DNA of 9,725 bases from Candidatus Amesbacteria bacterium (GTDB taxonomy: Bacteria; Patescibacteriota; Microgenomatia; CAZETR01; Amesbacteraceae): contig JAUXUE010000068.1 of assembly GCA_030681075.1 (NCBI GenBank), positions 1-9,725 of the forward strand, read 5' to 3'. A model generated the notes under the pieces. That model saw nothing but the letters and a program-made list of their open reading frames with translations, did no database searches and was not told the DNA's origin. This document shows, piece after piece, positions 1 to 7,232 of the stretch (position 1 is its first letter; every line of letters starts with the position of its first letter). Both the position numbers and the translations under genes were made by a program.

Positions 1-1
1 C

Positions 2-1534
2 AGTTTAGGTTTTGGATTATATGTTTGGCACAAGATTGGAATAGAATTGTCTGGTGGAAATATTGCAATCGCCTTAATAATAACACTAGTTTTGGCAACA
101 CTATCTTATTTTATATTTGAAAAGAGATTTTTGGATTTAAAAAAACTATTTATCTTCTTTGTTCCTCTGTCACTTGCCAGCTTTGTCGCTAATGTTTCAG
201 CTTTTGATCCCCTGGCTGTCCCAAACAATCGCTTTGGAGTACATATTTTGGATACTCCCGAGATTCACGAGGCTGCTAAGCTTGTCAACAGTAACGGTGG
301 AGAATGGGGATATGTGACTATTCCAATGCGCAGCAATGACAGGAATAGGGGGAAATGGGTCAAGTTTTTCTTGAGCGCGCGGTCTGAAAAAGTAATCCCG
401 ATAATAAGACTTGCGACATATCCTGACAAAGATGTCTGGGTGGCACCCACTGTCTATGATCTGGTCGATTTTGCCAATTTTTTGTCCGATATGCCTTGGC
501 CAGTCAAGAACCGCTATATTATATTATTTAACGAACCCAATCATTCCTATGAATGGGGAGGGAGTGTTTCACCTGTTGAGTATGTAAATATAATTATCGA
601 TGCAAATAGGATTTTCAAAGACCGGTCTCAAGATTATTTTTTGTTGACTGCCGGACTTGATATGTCTGTGCCCAATTCTAAAACATCTATGGATGCTTTT
701 GAGTTTTTGCGTCGGATGAATAGTTTCCAACCAAACTGGTTAGGCTCGGTCGATGGAATTTCAGCACACGCCTATCCAAACCCCGGATTTATGGCAAGTC
801 CCTGGAGCCAGAGTCGATATGGTATTTTGAGTTTCAAATATGAAATGGAATATTTGAAGACAAACAAGCCAATTTTTATTACCGAGACAGGTACTCTTTG
901 GGAGAGTGGTTTTTGGCCTGAAGCTTTTAAAGTATGGGACAAATCAAATATTGTGGCTATTACACCTTTTGTCTTGATGGCAGGTGGGGGAGAATTTGCC
1001 AAGTTTTCCTTATTGGATTCTGGTGGTCAGCCAAAGCCAGGCTATAAGGAGATATTTAAACTATCAAAGATTTCAGGAAGTCCATTACTTTCCAATATTC
1101 AAATAGTTTCCCAACCACAGAAGTTAATATTTACATCAGAAACTTTCTGGCAAAAACTGGTGCGATTTTTTAAATTTGAAAAACCAAAGGGTTTGTCAAA
1201 ATTGAAAGTTGGAAAGAAAGTAATAGAAATTGAGATAGCCCAAAATGATTTTGAAAGAGAGCAGGGATTGTCTGGTCGTGATGGGCTACCCACCAATACT
1301 GGAATGTATTTTATATTTGAAAAAGCTGATAGACATGCTTTCTGGATGAAGGATATGAAATTTGACCTGGATTTCATCTGGATCCAAAATGGCCGTGTAG
1401 TCTATCTCTCAGAACATGTCTCCAATCCAGCCACGATTTACCCACCCATGCCAGTTGACCGCGTATTGGAAGTACTGTCAGACTTTGTGCAACAGAACCA
1501 TATTGCAGTGGGTGATAAAATAGAAGTGTGGTAA
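2..1534 (+). CDS. Membrane acyltransferase-3 tail fused to glycosidase-like and DUF192 domains (5' partial)
   Basis: The frame is open to the left edge, so the true start lies outside the window. Residue numbers count from the TTG at 47. Upstream residues include GLYVWH, and residues 6-29 form a membrane helix ending in SYFIFEKRFL; together these look like the last helices of an acyltransferase-3 (OafA-like) protein. A second hydrophobic helix (34-50, ending near VSA) probably carries the chain outside. Residues about 60-345 resemble a TIM-barrel glycoside hydrolase: NEPN with E163 as candidate acid/base and ITETG with E280 as candidate nucleophile, each in the usual sequence setting. Residues about 386-493 match DUF192: EREQGL, GMYFIF, FWMKDM and a closing GDKIEV. 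The layout parallels OafA enzymes, where an eleventh helix links to an exported domain. The substrate is unknown; a role in cell-surface polysaccharide is inferred. A separate gene starting at TTG 47 cannot be excluded. The stop overlaps the next gene by 7 nt. Confidence 0.8.
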   Translation, partial: SLGFGLYVWHKIGIELSGGNIAIALIITLVLATLSYFIFEKRFLDLKKLFIFFVPLSLASFVANVSAFDPLAVPNNRFGVHILDTPEIHEAAKLVNSNGGEWGYVTIPMRSNDRNRGKWVKFFLSARSEKVIPIIRLATYPDKDVWVAPTVYDLVDFANFLSDMPWPVKNRYIILFNEPNHSYEWGGSVSPVEYVNIIIDANRIFKDRSQDYFLLTAGLDMSVPNSKTSMDAFEFLRRMNSFQPNWLGSVDGISAHAYPNPGFMASPWSQSRYGILSFKYEMEYLKTNKPIFITETGTLWESGFWPEAFKVWDKSNIVAITPFVLMAGGGEFAKFSLLDSGGQPKPGYKEIFKLSKISGSPLLSNIQIVSQPQKLIFTSETFWQKLVRFFKFEKPKGLSKLKVGKKVIEIEIAQNDFEREQGLSGRDGLPTNTGMYFIFEKADRHAFWMKDMKFDLDFIWIQNGRVVYLSEHVSNPATIYPPMPVDRVLEVLSDFVQQNHIAVGDKIEVW

Positions 1535-1764
1535 GTTACAAAATTGGGACAGTCAATGCTTACTATGCCAAGCTTTCTATGATGGCCGTGGATTTGACGT
1601 CGGATATCCATTTAATGGATACAATTTCAATAAACAGTCAAGAATTTAAAATTAGAAAAATTAAAAAAGAGTATTTGTTTGTTGACCTCGCCACAAAAGG
1701 TGAAACAGTGGTTATCAATGCTGATTTTCCTGTTGCTATTGGAGACGAGCTTGTGAGAACATAA
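1528..1764 (+). CDS. Small translation-factor-like beta-barrel protein
   Basis: This is a 78-residue protein with a GTG start inside the last codons of the preceding gene (7-nt overlap). Its pattern (IGTVNAYYAKLSMMAVDLT, then a short turn with LMDTISI, then a late AIGDELVR) resembles the second-domain beta-barrel of EF-Tu/IF-2-type GTPases. Stand-alone versions of about 70-90 residues occur in archaea and some bacteria as translation-elongation-factor-like proteins of unproved function. There is no P-loop, so it is not a GTPase. No signal peptide or membrane helix is visible. Only a weak GGGTGA lies about 11 nt before the GTG, and no better ATG gives a full barrel. The next gene begins 4 nt after its stop, so they are probably co-transcribed. 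I am confident that it is a gene; the fold assignment is by resemblance only. Confidence 0.65.
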   Translation: MVSYKIGTVNAYYAKLSMMAVDLTSDIHLMDTISINSQEFKIRKIKKEYLFVDLATKGETVVINADFPVAIGDELVRT

Positions 1765-1768
1765 GCCC

Positions 1769-2173
1769 ATGATATTGTCACCAGCACCTGATATCAAAAA
1801 ACGTATTGATTTCTTGGCCAAAGAACTTTCTCTTTTACATATAAACTATAAAAATATTTTTTGTTTTCGCAGTACTGGCTCGACCGGACGGGCATATGCC
1901 AGGATTTGGAGTCTACCTCGCATTTGGCAAATGGGTCTGAATATTGAAGCTCATTATTGTATCGAGGTCATTGCCGAAAAATTTGATAAGCAATCTCCAG
2001 ATGAACAAGAAAAAATTTTGATACATGAATTGATGCATATTCCCAAAAACTTTTCAGGAGCACTTGTCCCCCACCGCACTCACAAAAATAGGACTTTCCG
2101 GCATTATCATGATCATGTGGATGAACTTTATAAAATGTTAAAAAGAAAGTCATATGCTAATCATTCACGGTGA
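1769..2173 (+). CDS. Putative zinc metallopeptidase (HELMH)
   Basis: This is a 134-residue protein with the zinc-binding motif HELMH at residues 86-90, inside ILIHELMHIPKNFSGALVPH. HELxHIPxxFSGxLxPH is the signature of a small family of putative metallopeptidases found in archaea, phages and small-genome bacteria. H102 in the same motif is a candidate third zinc ligand; further histidines at 105, 112, 114 and 116 form a His-rich stretch near the C-terminus. A helical N-terminus (8-25) and a central strand region (60-70, AHYCIEVIAEKF) precede the motif. No signal peptide or transmembrane segment is seen, so it is probably cytoplasmic. Substrate and function are unknown for the family. It starts 4 nt after the preceding gene and its last 20 nt overlap holA-like, which suggests translational coupling. 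No clear Shine-Dalgarno sequence precedes the ATG. Confidence 0.75.
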   Translation: MILSPAPDIKKRIDFLAKELSLLHINYKNIFCFRSTGSTGRAYARIWSLPRIWQMGLNIEAHYCIEVIAEKFDKQSPDEQEKILIHELMHIPKNFSGALVPHRTHKNRTFRHYHDHVDELYKMLKRKSYANHSR

Positions 2174-2693
2174 AAATCAAATAGGTTCACGAGAATACTT
2201 TCTCGAATTGAGGACACAAAAACCTGGTGATATTTTAGATGGAGACCAATTAGTTCTGAATGATCTTCAATCAAAGTTAAGCGCTTCTTCGCTTTTTGGT
2301 GAATCACAAACCATATATGTGGAAAATCTATTTACCAGAAGACCAAGTAATGATAAAAAAGCGATTATAGAATTTTTGGAGAGTGCAAACCCTGCCAATC
2401 TGGTAATTTGGGAACACAAAGCGATTACTACAAAGGCTGAAAACAAGAACTTTGAAATGCCCAAGTATCTTTTTGCTTTCTGGAACAAGCCGACGCTTAA
2501 GAATTTTCATCTGGCATTACAAGTCGCAGCCGTCGAGCAAATATTTGCAGGTCTTATTACCGGAGCTCACAAAAGGCAAGACAAGAAGACCCTAAAAGAA
2601 TATTTGGATATAGATTACAAAAACAAAACTTCAGCCTTACCCTATGATTTGAAAGCAGCCCTTGAATTTTGGTTAATAAAAACACATAATTGA
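2154..2693 (+). CDS. holA: Short DNA polymerase III delta subunit-like protein
   Basis: This 179-residue protein resembles the clamp-loader delta subunit HolA. MLIIHGEN at the N-terminus takes the place of the family's opening strand and degenerate nucleotide-binding loop. A segment at about 35-60 (LQSKLSASSLFGESQTIYVENL) matches the 'sLFg.kqlvvvenl' region, followed by NPANLVIWEHKAI (about 79-91), like the strand where delta proteins read 'lViwe.k'. The C-terminal part (about 113-145) is helical, with VEQIFAGLI as in the delta collar. Typical HolA proteins have about 320-345 residues, so this is roughly half-size: the middle and C-terminal helical domains are mostly missing. If it works, it would open or bind the beta clamp during replication. 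The start overlaps the metallopeptidase gene by 20 nt and is preceded by the purine-rich AAAGAAAG. The symbol is tentative: it could be a delta-derived protein with another role. Confidence 0.6.
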   Translation: MLIIHGENQIGSREYFLELRTQKPGDILDGDQLVLNDLQSKLSASSLFGESQTIYVENLFTRRPSNDKKAIIEFLESANPANLVIWEHKAITTKAENKNFEMPKYLFAFWNKPTLKNFHLALQVAAVEQIFAGLITGAHKRQDKKTLKEYLDIDYKNKTSALPYDLKAALEFWLIKTHN

Positions 2694-2696
2694 TTT

Positions 2697-3221
2697 ATGT
2701 CTCTGCCCAGATACACTAGATGGTTTATAGATTTGTCCAAAGAAGACATTAATATCGCTGGAGGCAAGGGTGCCAATCTCGGAGAACTGACCCAAACCAA
2801 GATTCCGGTTCCGCCTGGTTTTGTAGTCTTATCGTCTGCTTATTTTGCTTTTTTGGATATCAATGGTCTGCGTCCCAAAATTCATGCAATATTATCAGGC
2901 TGTGATGTTTCTGATCCAAAGCAATTACATACTGCCTCGCAAAAAGTTCAAAAATTGATTTTGGGAAGTGAAATGCCACACGACATGAGTATGGAAATCA
3001 TGAAAAATTATGCCAAATTGGGAAGAGATGTATATATAGCAGTTCGATCATCGGCTACAGCTGAGGATCTACCTGGGGCATCTTTTGCCGGTCAACAAGA
3101 ATCTTACTTAAATGTCCGCGGTGATACAAATTTGATTATGCGCGTCCGTGATGCCTGGGCATCACTATTTGGAGAAAGAGCGATTTTTTATCGAGTGCAA
3201 AAGAATTTTGATCATTTATAA
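2697..3221 (+). CDS. ppsA: Phosphoenolpyruvate synthase, N-terminal part (gene split by in-frame TAA)
   Basis: These are the first 174 residues of a PEP synthase (ATP + pyruvate + water to PEP + AMP + phosphate). They cover the first half of the ATP-grasp nucleotide-binding domain. GGKGANLGEL at residues 22-31 and AVRSSATAEDLPGASFAGQQ at 115-134 are family signatures for ATP binding. The frame ends at TAA 3219-3221, just after RAIFYRVQKNFDHL. In the family this continues as DHxKVxIAVxVQKM, and here the same frame does continue as VGIAVPVQIM, so TAA stands where lysine is expected. This fragment alone has neither the phospho-histidine nor the PEP/pyruvate-binding barrel and cannot be a full enzyme. 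It starts 3 nt after the holA-like stop with no visible Shine-Dalgarno. Together with the downstream part, the reading frame would encode about 760 residues, normal for the family. Confidence 0.85.
   Translation: MSLPRYTRWFIDLSKEDINIAGGKGANLGELTQTKIPVPPGFVVLSSAYFAFLDINGLRPKIHAILSGCDVSDPKQLHTASQKVQKLILGSEMPHDMSMEIMKNYAKLGRDVYIAVRSSATAEDLPGASFAGQQESYLNVRGDTNLIMRVRDAWASLFGERAIFYRVQKNFDHL
3219..3221 (+). other. In-frame nonsense codon (TAA) interrupting ppsA
   Basis: Codon 175 of the ppsA reading frame is TAA. The frame is open from 2697 up to it and from 3222 to 4979, and conserved PEP synthase sequence flanks it directly. A single A-to-T change from AAA (Lys) would create it. Other genes here (for example the fusion protein, the barrel protein and the minus-strand enolase) end in TAA, so wholesale reassignment of TAA is unlikely. 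It may be a genuine mutation, a strain variant in a population, or an assembly error. Confidence 0.8.
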
Positions 3222-3248
3222 GTAGGTATAGCTGTCCCGGTCCAGATA

Positions 3249-4979
3249 ATGATCCAGTCCGAAGTCTCGGGAGTAATGTTTACTGTCGATCCCATTACCC
3301 AAGATAAAGATAAATTGGTAATTGAAGCTATTTATGGTCTGGGAGATTACATAGTCCAAGGGGTAGTTACACCAGATCATTACGAAGTCAGCAAAGCCAA
3401 AAAAGAAATTTTGACCAAGAACATTGCCAAGCAGACTATTATGGAAACCCGTGGAGGCAAAGAGGTAATAGAATCCAAAGTACCAGCAAAAAAGCAAGAA
3501 CTGCAAAAAATTTCTGACAAACATATTTTACATCTAGCTGAGATAGGTAAAAAGATTCATGCTCACTACTTCTTTCCTCAGGATATCGAGTGGGCATTGG
3601 AAGGTGGCAAGATTTATATTACACAGGCAAGGCCGATTACGACACTGGGGGGGGCACAGGCACAGAATATCGAAGGCACAGAAAAAATTAACCGTGAAGT
3701 AATTCTCAAAGGTGCTCCGGCTGCGCCGGGTATGGTCTCAGGGCCTGTAAGAATGGTGCCAGATGTCAAGCTTTTAGGCAGAGTCAAGAAGGGTGACATT
3801 ATGGTGACGGATATGACCACACCCGATTTTGTTCCAGCGATGCGCAGAGCCGCCGGAATTATTACCAATCGTGGTGGACTGACTTCGCATGCTGCCATTG
3901 TTTCCCGCGAATTAGGTGTTCCCTGTATTGTAGGAACTGGTACTGCCACCAAAGTTCTCAAAGATGATATGGTGGTGACTCTCAATGGCTCGACAGGGGA
4001 AATTTATAAGGGCGGTTTGCCAAAATCATCAAATATTATAATTCCAAATATCAAACCCGATAAAATTATTCCAAATATCAAGACAGCCACAAAGATTTAT
4101 GTCAATTTGGCAGAGCCAGAGAGAGCAGTTGAGATTGCCAAAAATCATGTCGATGGAGTCGGATTACTTCGAGCTGAATTTATGATGGGGAATATCGGAG
4201 TTCATCCAAAAAAGATGATTGCTGATGGAAAATCTGAAGTTTATATCAACAAATTGGCAAGCGACTTGGCTGTATTTTGTAAGGCATTTGGTAACAGACC
4301 GATTATTTATAGATCTTCTGATTTTAAGACCAATGAGTATCGGCATCTCAAGGGCGGAGAATTATATGAGCCGGAAGAAAGTAATCCCATGCTTGGATTT
4401 AGAGGAGCTTTTCGGTATATCAAAAATCCTGATGTTTTTGATCTGGAATTGGCAGCTATCAAGAAAGTCCGTAACAAAATGGGTTACAAAAATCTCAATT
4501 TAATGATTCCCTTTGTCAGAACTCCTGCTGAAATGCTCGAGGTAAAAAAGATGGTAACTACAGCGGGTCTTATCAGAAGTGGGACTTTTAAGCTCTACAT
4601 GATGTGCGAAATTCCCAGCAACGTCATATTATTGGATGATTTTCTGGATATCGGAATTGACGGCATATCGATTGGCAGTAATGATCTGACCATGATGATA
4701 ATGGGGACTGACCGTGATAACGAAGAAGTAGCTCCCGAGTTTGACGAACGAAATCCTGCAGTTATTTGGGCATTGGAAAAGACTATCAAGACTTGTATAA
4801 AGCGAGGTGTGGCCTGCGGAATTTGTGGTCAATCACCATCGGAGTATCCAGATCTGGTAGAGAAATTGGTTGCCTGGGGAATTACAAGTATTTCGGTTAA
4901 TCCTGATGTTATCGATAGGACGCGGCAAATTGTAGCAAATTGCGAGAGCAAGCTAATTAAATATGGCAAAAATAAATAA
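3249..4979 (+). CDS. ppsA: Phosphoenolpyruvate synthase, main C-terminal part (same frame as upstream fragment)
   Basis: This continues the upstream fragment in the same frame. The listed start is the first ATG after the TAA, so a real restart here is uncertain. It opens in the second half of the ATP-grasp domain (SEVSGVMFTVDP, YGLGDYIVQGVVTPDHYEV, YITQARPIT). Next is the swivelling phospho-histidine domain, GGLTSHAAIVSRELGVP, with the phosphorylated His at local residue 214 (398 if read through). The C-terminal PEP/pyruvate TIM barrel follows: GVGLLRAEF, MMCEIPSN, SIGSNDLT and CGICGQSPSEYPD, whose second Cys (local 526) is the usual catalytic acid. All later catalytic motifs look intact, so decay, if real, is recent. 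A 14-bp direct repeat (4041-4054, 4068-4081) encodes IPNIK twice in the linker. The product joins PEP and pyruvate metabolism. Its last 17 nt overlap enolase, consistent with one transcript. Confidence 0.88.
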   Translation: MIQSEVSGVMFTVDPITQDKDKLVIEAIYGLGDYIVQGVVTPDHYEVSKAKKEILTKNIAKQTIMETRGGKEVIESKVPAKKQELQKISDKHILHLAEIGKKIHAHYFFPQDIEWALEGGKIYITQARPITTLGGAQAQNIEGTEKINREVILKGAPAAPGMVSGPVRMVPDVKLLGRVKKGDIMVTDMTTPDFVPAMRRAAGIITNRGGLTSHAAIVSRELGVPCIVGTGTATKVLKDDMVVTLNGSTGEIYKGGLPKSSNIIIPNIKPDKIIPNIKTATKIYVNLAEPERAVEIAKNHVDGVGLLRAEFMMGNIGVHPKKMIADGKSEVYINKLASDLAVFCKAFGNRPIIYRSSDFKTNEYRHLKGGELYEPEESNPMLGFRGAFRYIKNPDVFDLELAAIKKVRNKMGYKNLNLMIPFVRTPAEMLEVKKMVTTAGLIRSGTFKLYMMCEIPSNVILLDDFLDIGIDGISIGSNDLTMMIMGTDRDNEEVAPEFDERNPAVIWALEKTIKTCIKRGVACGICGQSPSEYPDLVEKLVAWGITSISVNPDVIDRTRQIVANCESKLIKYGKNK

Positions 4980-6189
4980 GATATATGCTAGGGAAATTCT
5001 CGATTCCAGGGCTACACCAACCTTGGAAGTAATCTGTATTCTAGATGATGGTTCTGTCGGGGTTTCCTCTCCTCCGTCAAATGGAGCTCACGAACTGCGG
5101 GATGGCGATCCAAATAGATATTTGGGTTTTGGCGTACTCAAGGCTGTCGAAAATATCAACCAGGCAAATTCTTCCGATATTGTGGGTGTAGAATTTTCAA
5201 GCTTAGCAGATTTGGATCAAAAGCTTTCGGGATTAAGTCAGAAATTGGGTAGTAATTCAGCCTTAGGAATATCTATCGCTTTTGCCAAGGCCATGGCAGT
5301 ATCGGCCAAAATGCCTCTGTACAAATATATTGCTAAGCTATCCGCAAATCAACAGGCGATGTATATACCGACACCACTATTTAATATGATCAATGGGGGC
5401 AGCCACGGTGCAGGAAATCTTGATTTTCAGGAGTTTTGGGTGGTACCAAATCACTTGGGATCTTTTGCCAAAGCCTTGGAGACTGGAGCTGTCATATATT
5501 TGAACCTCAAAAAATTACTCGCTAGGCGTGGCGCTATTCATAGTGTAGGAGACGAAGGAGGATTCGCGCCAAATTTGTTTACCAATCTCGATGCCTTGGA
5601 AATTCTCAACGAATCTATTATTCAGTCAAATCGTAAGCCAAATATCGATGTCGAGCTGGGACTGGATCTTGCTCCCCATTCATTTTATAAAGACGGCCGG
5701 TATATGATCAAAGACCGAAGTAGTCCTATGGAGACGGGTGAATTTATCGATTATTTACGCGATCTGAATTCTCAGTATCATTTGAGACTACTTGAGGATC
5801 CGTTATCCGAAGATGATTGGAAAGGATGGGCACAAATTACAGCCGAATTGGGAAATTCGACCACAATTGTGGGTGATGATTTGCTAATGACCAATCCCGA
5901 CCGGGTCAAAAAAGCTATTGTCGAAAAATCGTGCAACGCCTTACTGGTCAAACTAAACGAATTAAACACTGTCACAGATAATTTACAGGTTATAAAGCTC
6001 GCTCGTGATGCCGGGTGGAAAATAATTGTTTCCCACAGGTCTGGGGAGACCAATGACACATTTATTGCTGATCTGGCTGTAGGAGTAGGAGCCGACTATG
6101 TCAAGTTTGGAGCTCCAGCCCGAGGAGAACGAGTGGCTAAGTACAATCGCCTTTTGGCTATAGAAACAGAGATTTTAGTCCATCCCTAG
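4963..6189 (+). CDS. eno: Enolase (phosphopyruvate hydratase) with shortened catalytic loop
   Basis: This 408-residue enolase (usual length about 410-435) interconverts 2-phosphoglycerate and PEP in the cytoplasm. The N-terminal signature REILDSRATPTLEV (10-23) varies the canonical REILDSRGNPTVEV. Active-site residues by E. coli equivalence are H148 (GGSHG), E157 (QEF), E198 (GDEGG), D235 (GLD), E278 (LLEDP), D305 (GDDL), K330 (LVKLN), H358 (SHRSGE) and K381 (VKFG). The exception is the mobile loop: the family reads PSGASTGxxEAxELRDGD, but here residues 38-49 are PSNGAHELRDGD, about six residues shorter and without the loop serine that closes over the substrate and the second magnesium. Activity may be reduced or altered. 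It overlaps ppsA by 17 nt and converges on the minus-strand enolase with a 15-nt antisense overlap. The family assignment is certain; full activity is not. Confidence 0.93.
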   Translation: MAKINKIYAREILDSRATPTLEVICILDDGSVGVSSPPSNGAHELRDGDPNRYLGFGVLKAVENINQANSSDIVGVEFSSLADLDQKLSGLSQKLGSNSALGISIAFAKAMAVSAKMPLYKYIAKLSANQQAMYIPTPLFNMINGGSHGAGNLDFQEFWVVPNHLGSFAKALETGAVIYLNLKKLLARRGAIHSVGDEGGFAPNLFTNLDALEILNESIIQSNRKPNIDVELGLDLAPHSFYKDGRYMIKDRSSPMETGEFIDYLRDLNSQYHLRLLEDPLSEDDWKGWAQITAELGNSTTIVGDDLLMTNPDRVKKAIVEKSCNALLVKLNELNTVTDNLQVIKLARDAGWKIIVSHRSGETNDTFIADLAVGVGADYVKFGAPARGERVAKYNRLLAIETEILVHP

Positions 6190-7209
6190 TTCTCTTAATC
6201 TGTTGTATTTTGCAATTCTTTCCCCACGATCCATACCCCCAAATTTTACAAAATCAGCTTGAACCTCAAGCGCAAAATCCACGATCCAGTCGTCATCTGT
6301 TTCTTCGCCTCTGTGGGAAACGACGATTTTTAAGCCATTTTCTTTAGCTTTATTGACAGTATTTAGGGTACCGGTAATAGTTCCGTTTTGATTGGGTTTT
6401 ATAATTATGGCGTTTATTACCTTGGGATTTAGGGCTTTATCCAAACGTTTGCAGTTGGTTACTGTCAGATCATCACCAATGACCATAATACGCTTGCCAA
6501 ATTTGGTATAAAAGTCTGACCACCTCTCCCAATCTTCCTCCGGATAGGGATCTTCAACTGAGCAAATATTGTAAGTATCCAAAAGCTCTGTCCAATTCAA
6601 ATGGTCGTGAGCAAAAGTTGAGGCTACATCAAGTGCGAGTTTACTGTCGGGAAAGACTTGCTTAATATTTTCGAGGACCAAATTGTTATCAAAGTTTGTG
6701 GGAGAAAATCCACCTTCAGCTCCGACCAAGCTTTCGATGTTTAGCCGCTCAAGGTGATTTTTCATTAGTTTAAAATCAGCCTGGGCTTGCTTTATAGATG
6801 TTTCAATAATCGTAAACTCCTGCATCGAAATATCACCATTTCCGTGCTTACCGCCTTCAAATAAGAGCAAAAATAGACCAGGAAACTTGGTATAAACCTT
6901 GGATTTGAGATTGTGTTTCCAAAAAGCGGCTGATATCGGTAGACTGGCGTTACCAGCCAATTTTGATTCTATCAAAAGCCTATCCAAATCCTCTTGGTTT
7001 AAATCTAAATTTAATAGCTTGGGTTTTACATCATTGATTTGACTTATAGCCTGAGGAACAGGTAAATTGTGGACTTCATAATTTCCGGCTGAAATTCCAG
7101 CTGGTACAGAAACAGTCGTCTGCCCGTCTGGAAAATCCATAGTAAGTTCCACTGTTTCATTACCCATCGATGACAAAATAGCATGAGACTTGATGTCAAT
7201 TATTTTCAT
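6175..7209 (-). CDS. Second, divergent and compact enolase-family protein
   Basis: This 344-residue protein is clearly in the enolase family but about 70-90 residues shorter than usual. The lost length is mainly between the N-terminal domain and the barrel, and at the C-terminus. The catalytic loop survives as VPAGISAG (35-42), with S40 at the catalytic-serine position. Also kept are H122 (GGKHG), E131 (MQEF), E165, D194 (ALD), E219 (VEDP), D246 (GDDL), K271 (IKPNQ), H299 (SHR) and K322 (VKFG). Departures are LSSMGNET for LDSRGNPT, GAEGG for GDEGG and SHRGEE for SHRSGE. It shares VKFG and RGER(I/V)AKYNRL with the neighbouring enolase, which hints at common ancestry. It may be a working enolase, a partner subunit or a related enzyme with another substrate. 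The ATG is 22 nt from gpmI's start on the other strand. Confidence 0.85.
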   Translation of the reverse strand: MKIIDIKSHAILSSMGNETVELTMDFPDGQTTVSVPAGISAGNYEVHNLPVPQAISQINDVKPKLLNLDLNQEDLDRLLIESKLAGNASLPISAAFWKHNLKSKVYTKFPGLFLLLFEGGKHGNGDISMQEFTIIETSIKQAQADFKLMKNHLERLNIESLVGAEGGFSPTNFDNNLVLENIKQVFPDSKLALDVASTFAHDHLNWTELLDTYNICSVEDPYPEEDWERWSDFYTKFGKRIMVIGDDLTVTNCKRLDKALNPKVINAIIIKPNQNGTITGTLNTVNKAKENGLKIVVSHRGEETDDDWIVDFALEVQADFVKFGGMDRGERIAKYNRLRELGMD

Positions 7210-7232
7210 ACGTGGTACACTTAATTATTATA
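7210..7232. promoter_or_regulatory. Divergent 22-nt intergenic region between the second enolase and gpmI
   Basis: This is the largest gene-free gap in the window, and both genes read outwards from it. On the plus strand TGGTACACT (7213-7221) resembles an extended -10 element ending 10 nt before gpmI's ATG. On the minus strand TATAAT (7232 back to 7227) lies 17 nt before the enolase ATG. If both are used, the promoters face each other and the leaders are about 4 and 10 nt long. Neither has a convincing -35 box at normal spacing or a Shine-Dalgarno sequence. Confidence 0.4.

Noticed and set aside
3219..3221. Genetic-code change (TAA read as an amino acid)
   Set aside because: TAA ends several other genes here exactly where families end, and TAG and TGA are also used as stops.
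3216..3985. Antisense open frames of 102 and 123 codons under ppsA
   Set aside because: They lie opposite conserved PEP synthase sequence and show no recognisable domain or start signal; they are shadows of the real gene.
4041..4081. 14-bp direct repeat ATTCCAAATATCAA as a regulatory or mobile element
   Set aside because: It encodes the same short peptide twice in the linker between PEP synthase domains and has no other element features.
4219..4503. 94-codon plus-strand frame inside ppsA
   Set aside because: It is out of frame with the strongly conserved PEP-binding barrel and its composition resembles no protein family.
6353..6380. TTGACA followed by TAATAG as an internal promoter antisense to the second enolase
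   Set aside because: The second hexamer matches the -10 consensus poorly and no gene lies downstream in that direction.
7190..7231. Earlier in-frame ATG for gpmI
   Set aside because: It would add 14 non-family residues and overlap the start of the opposite enolase gene; the ATG at 7232 sits right before the conserved N-terminal strand.
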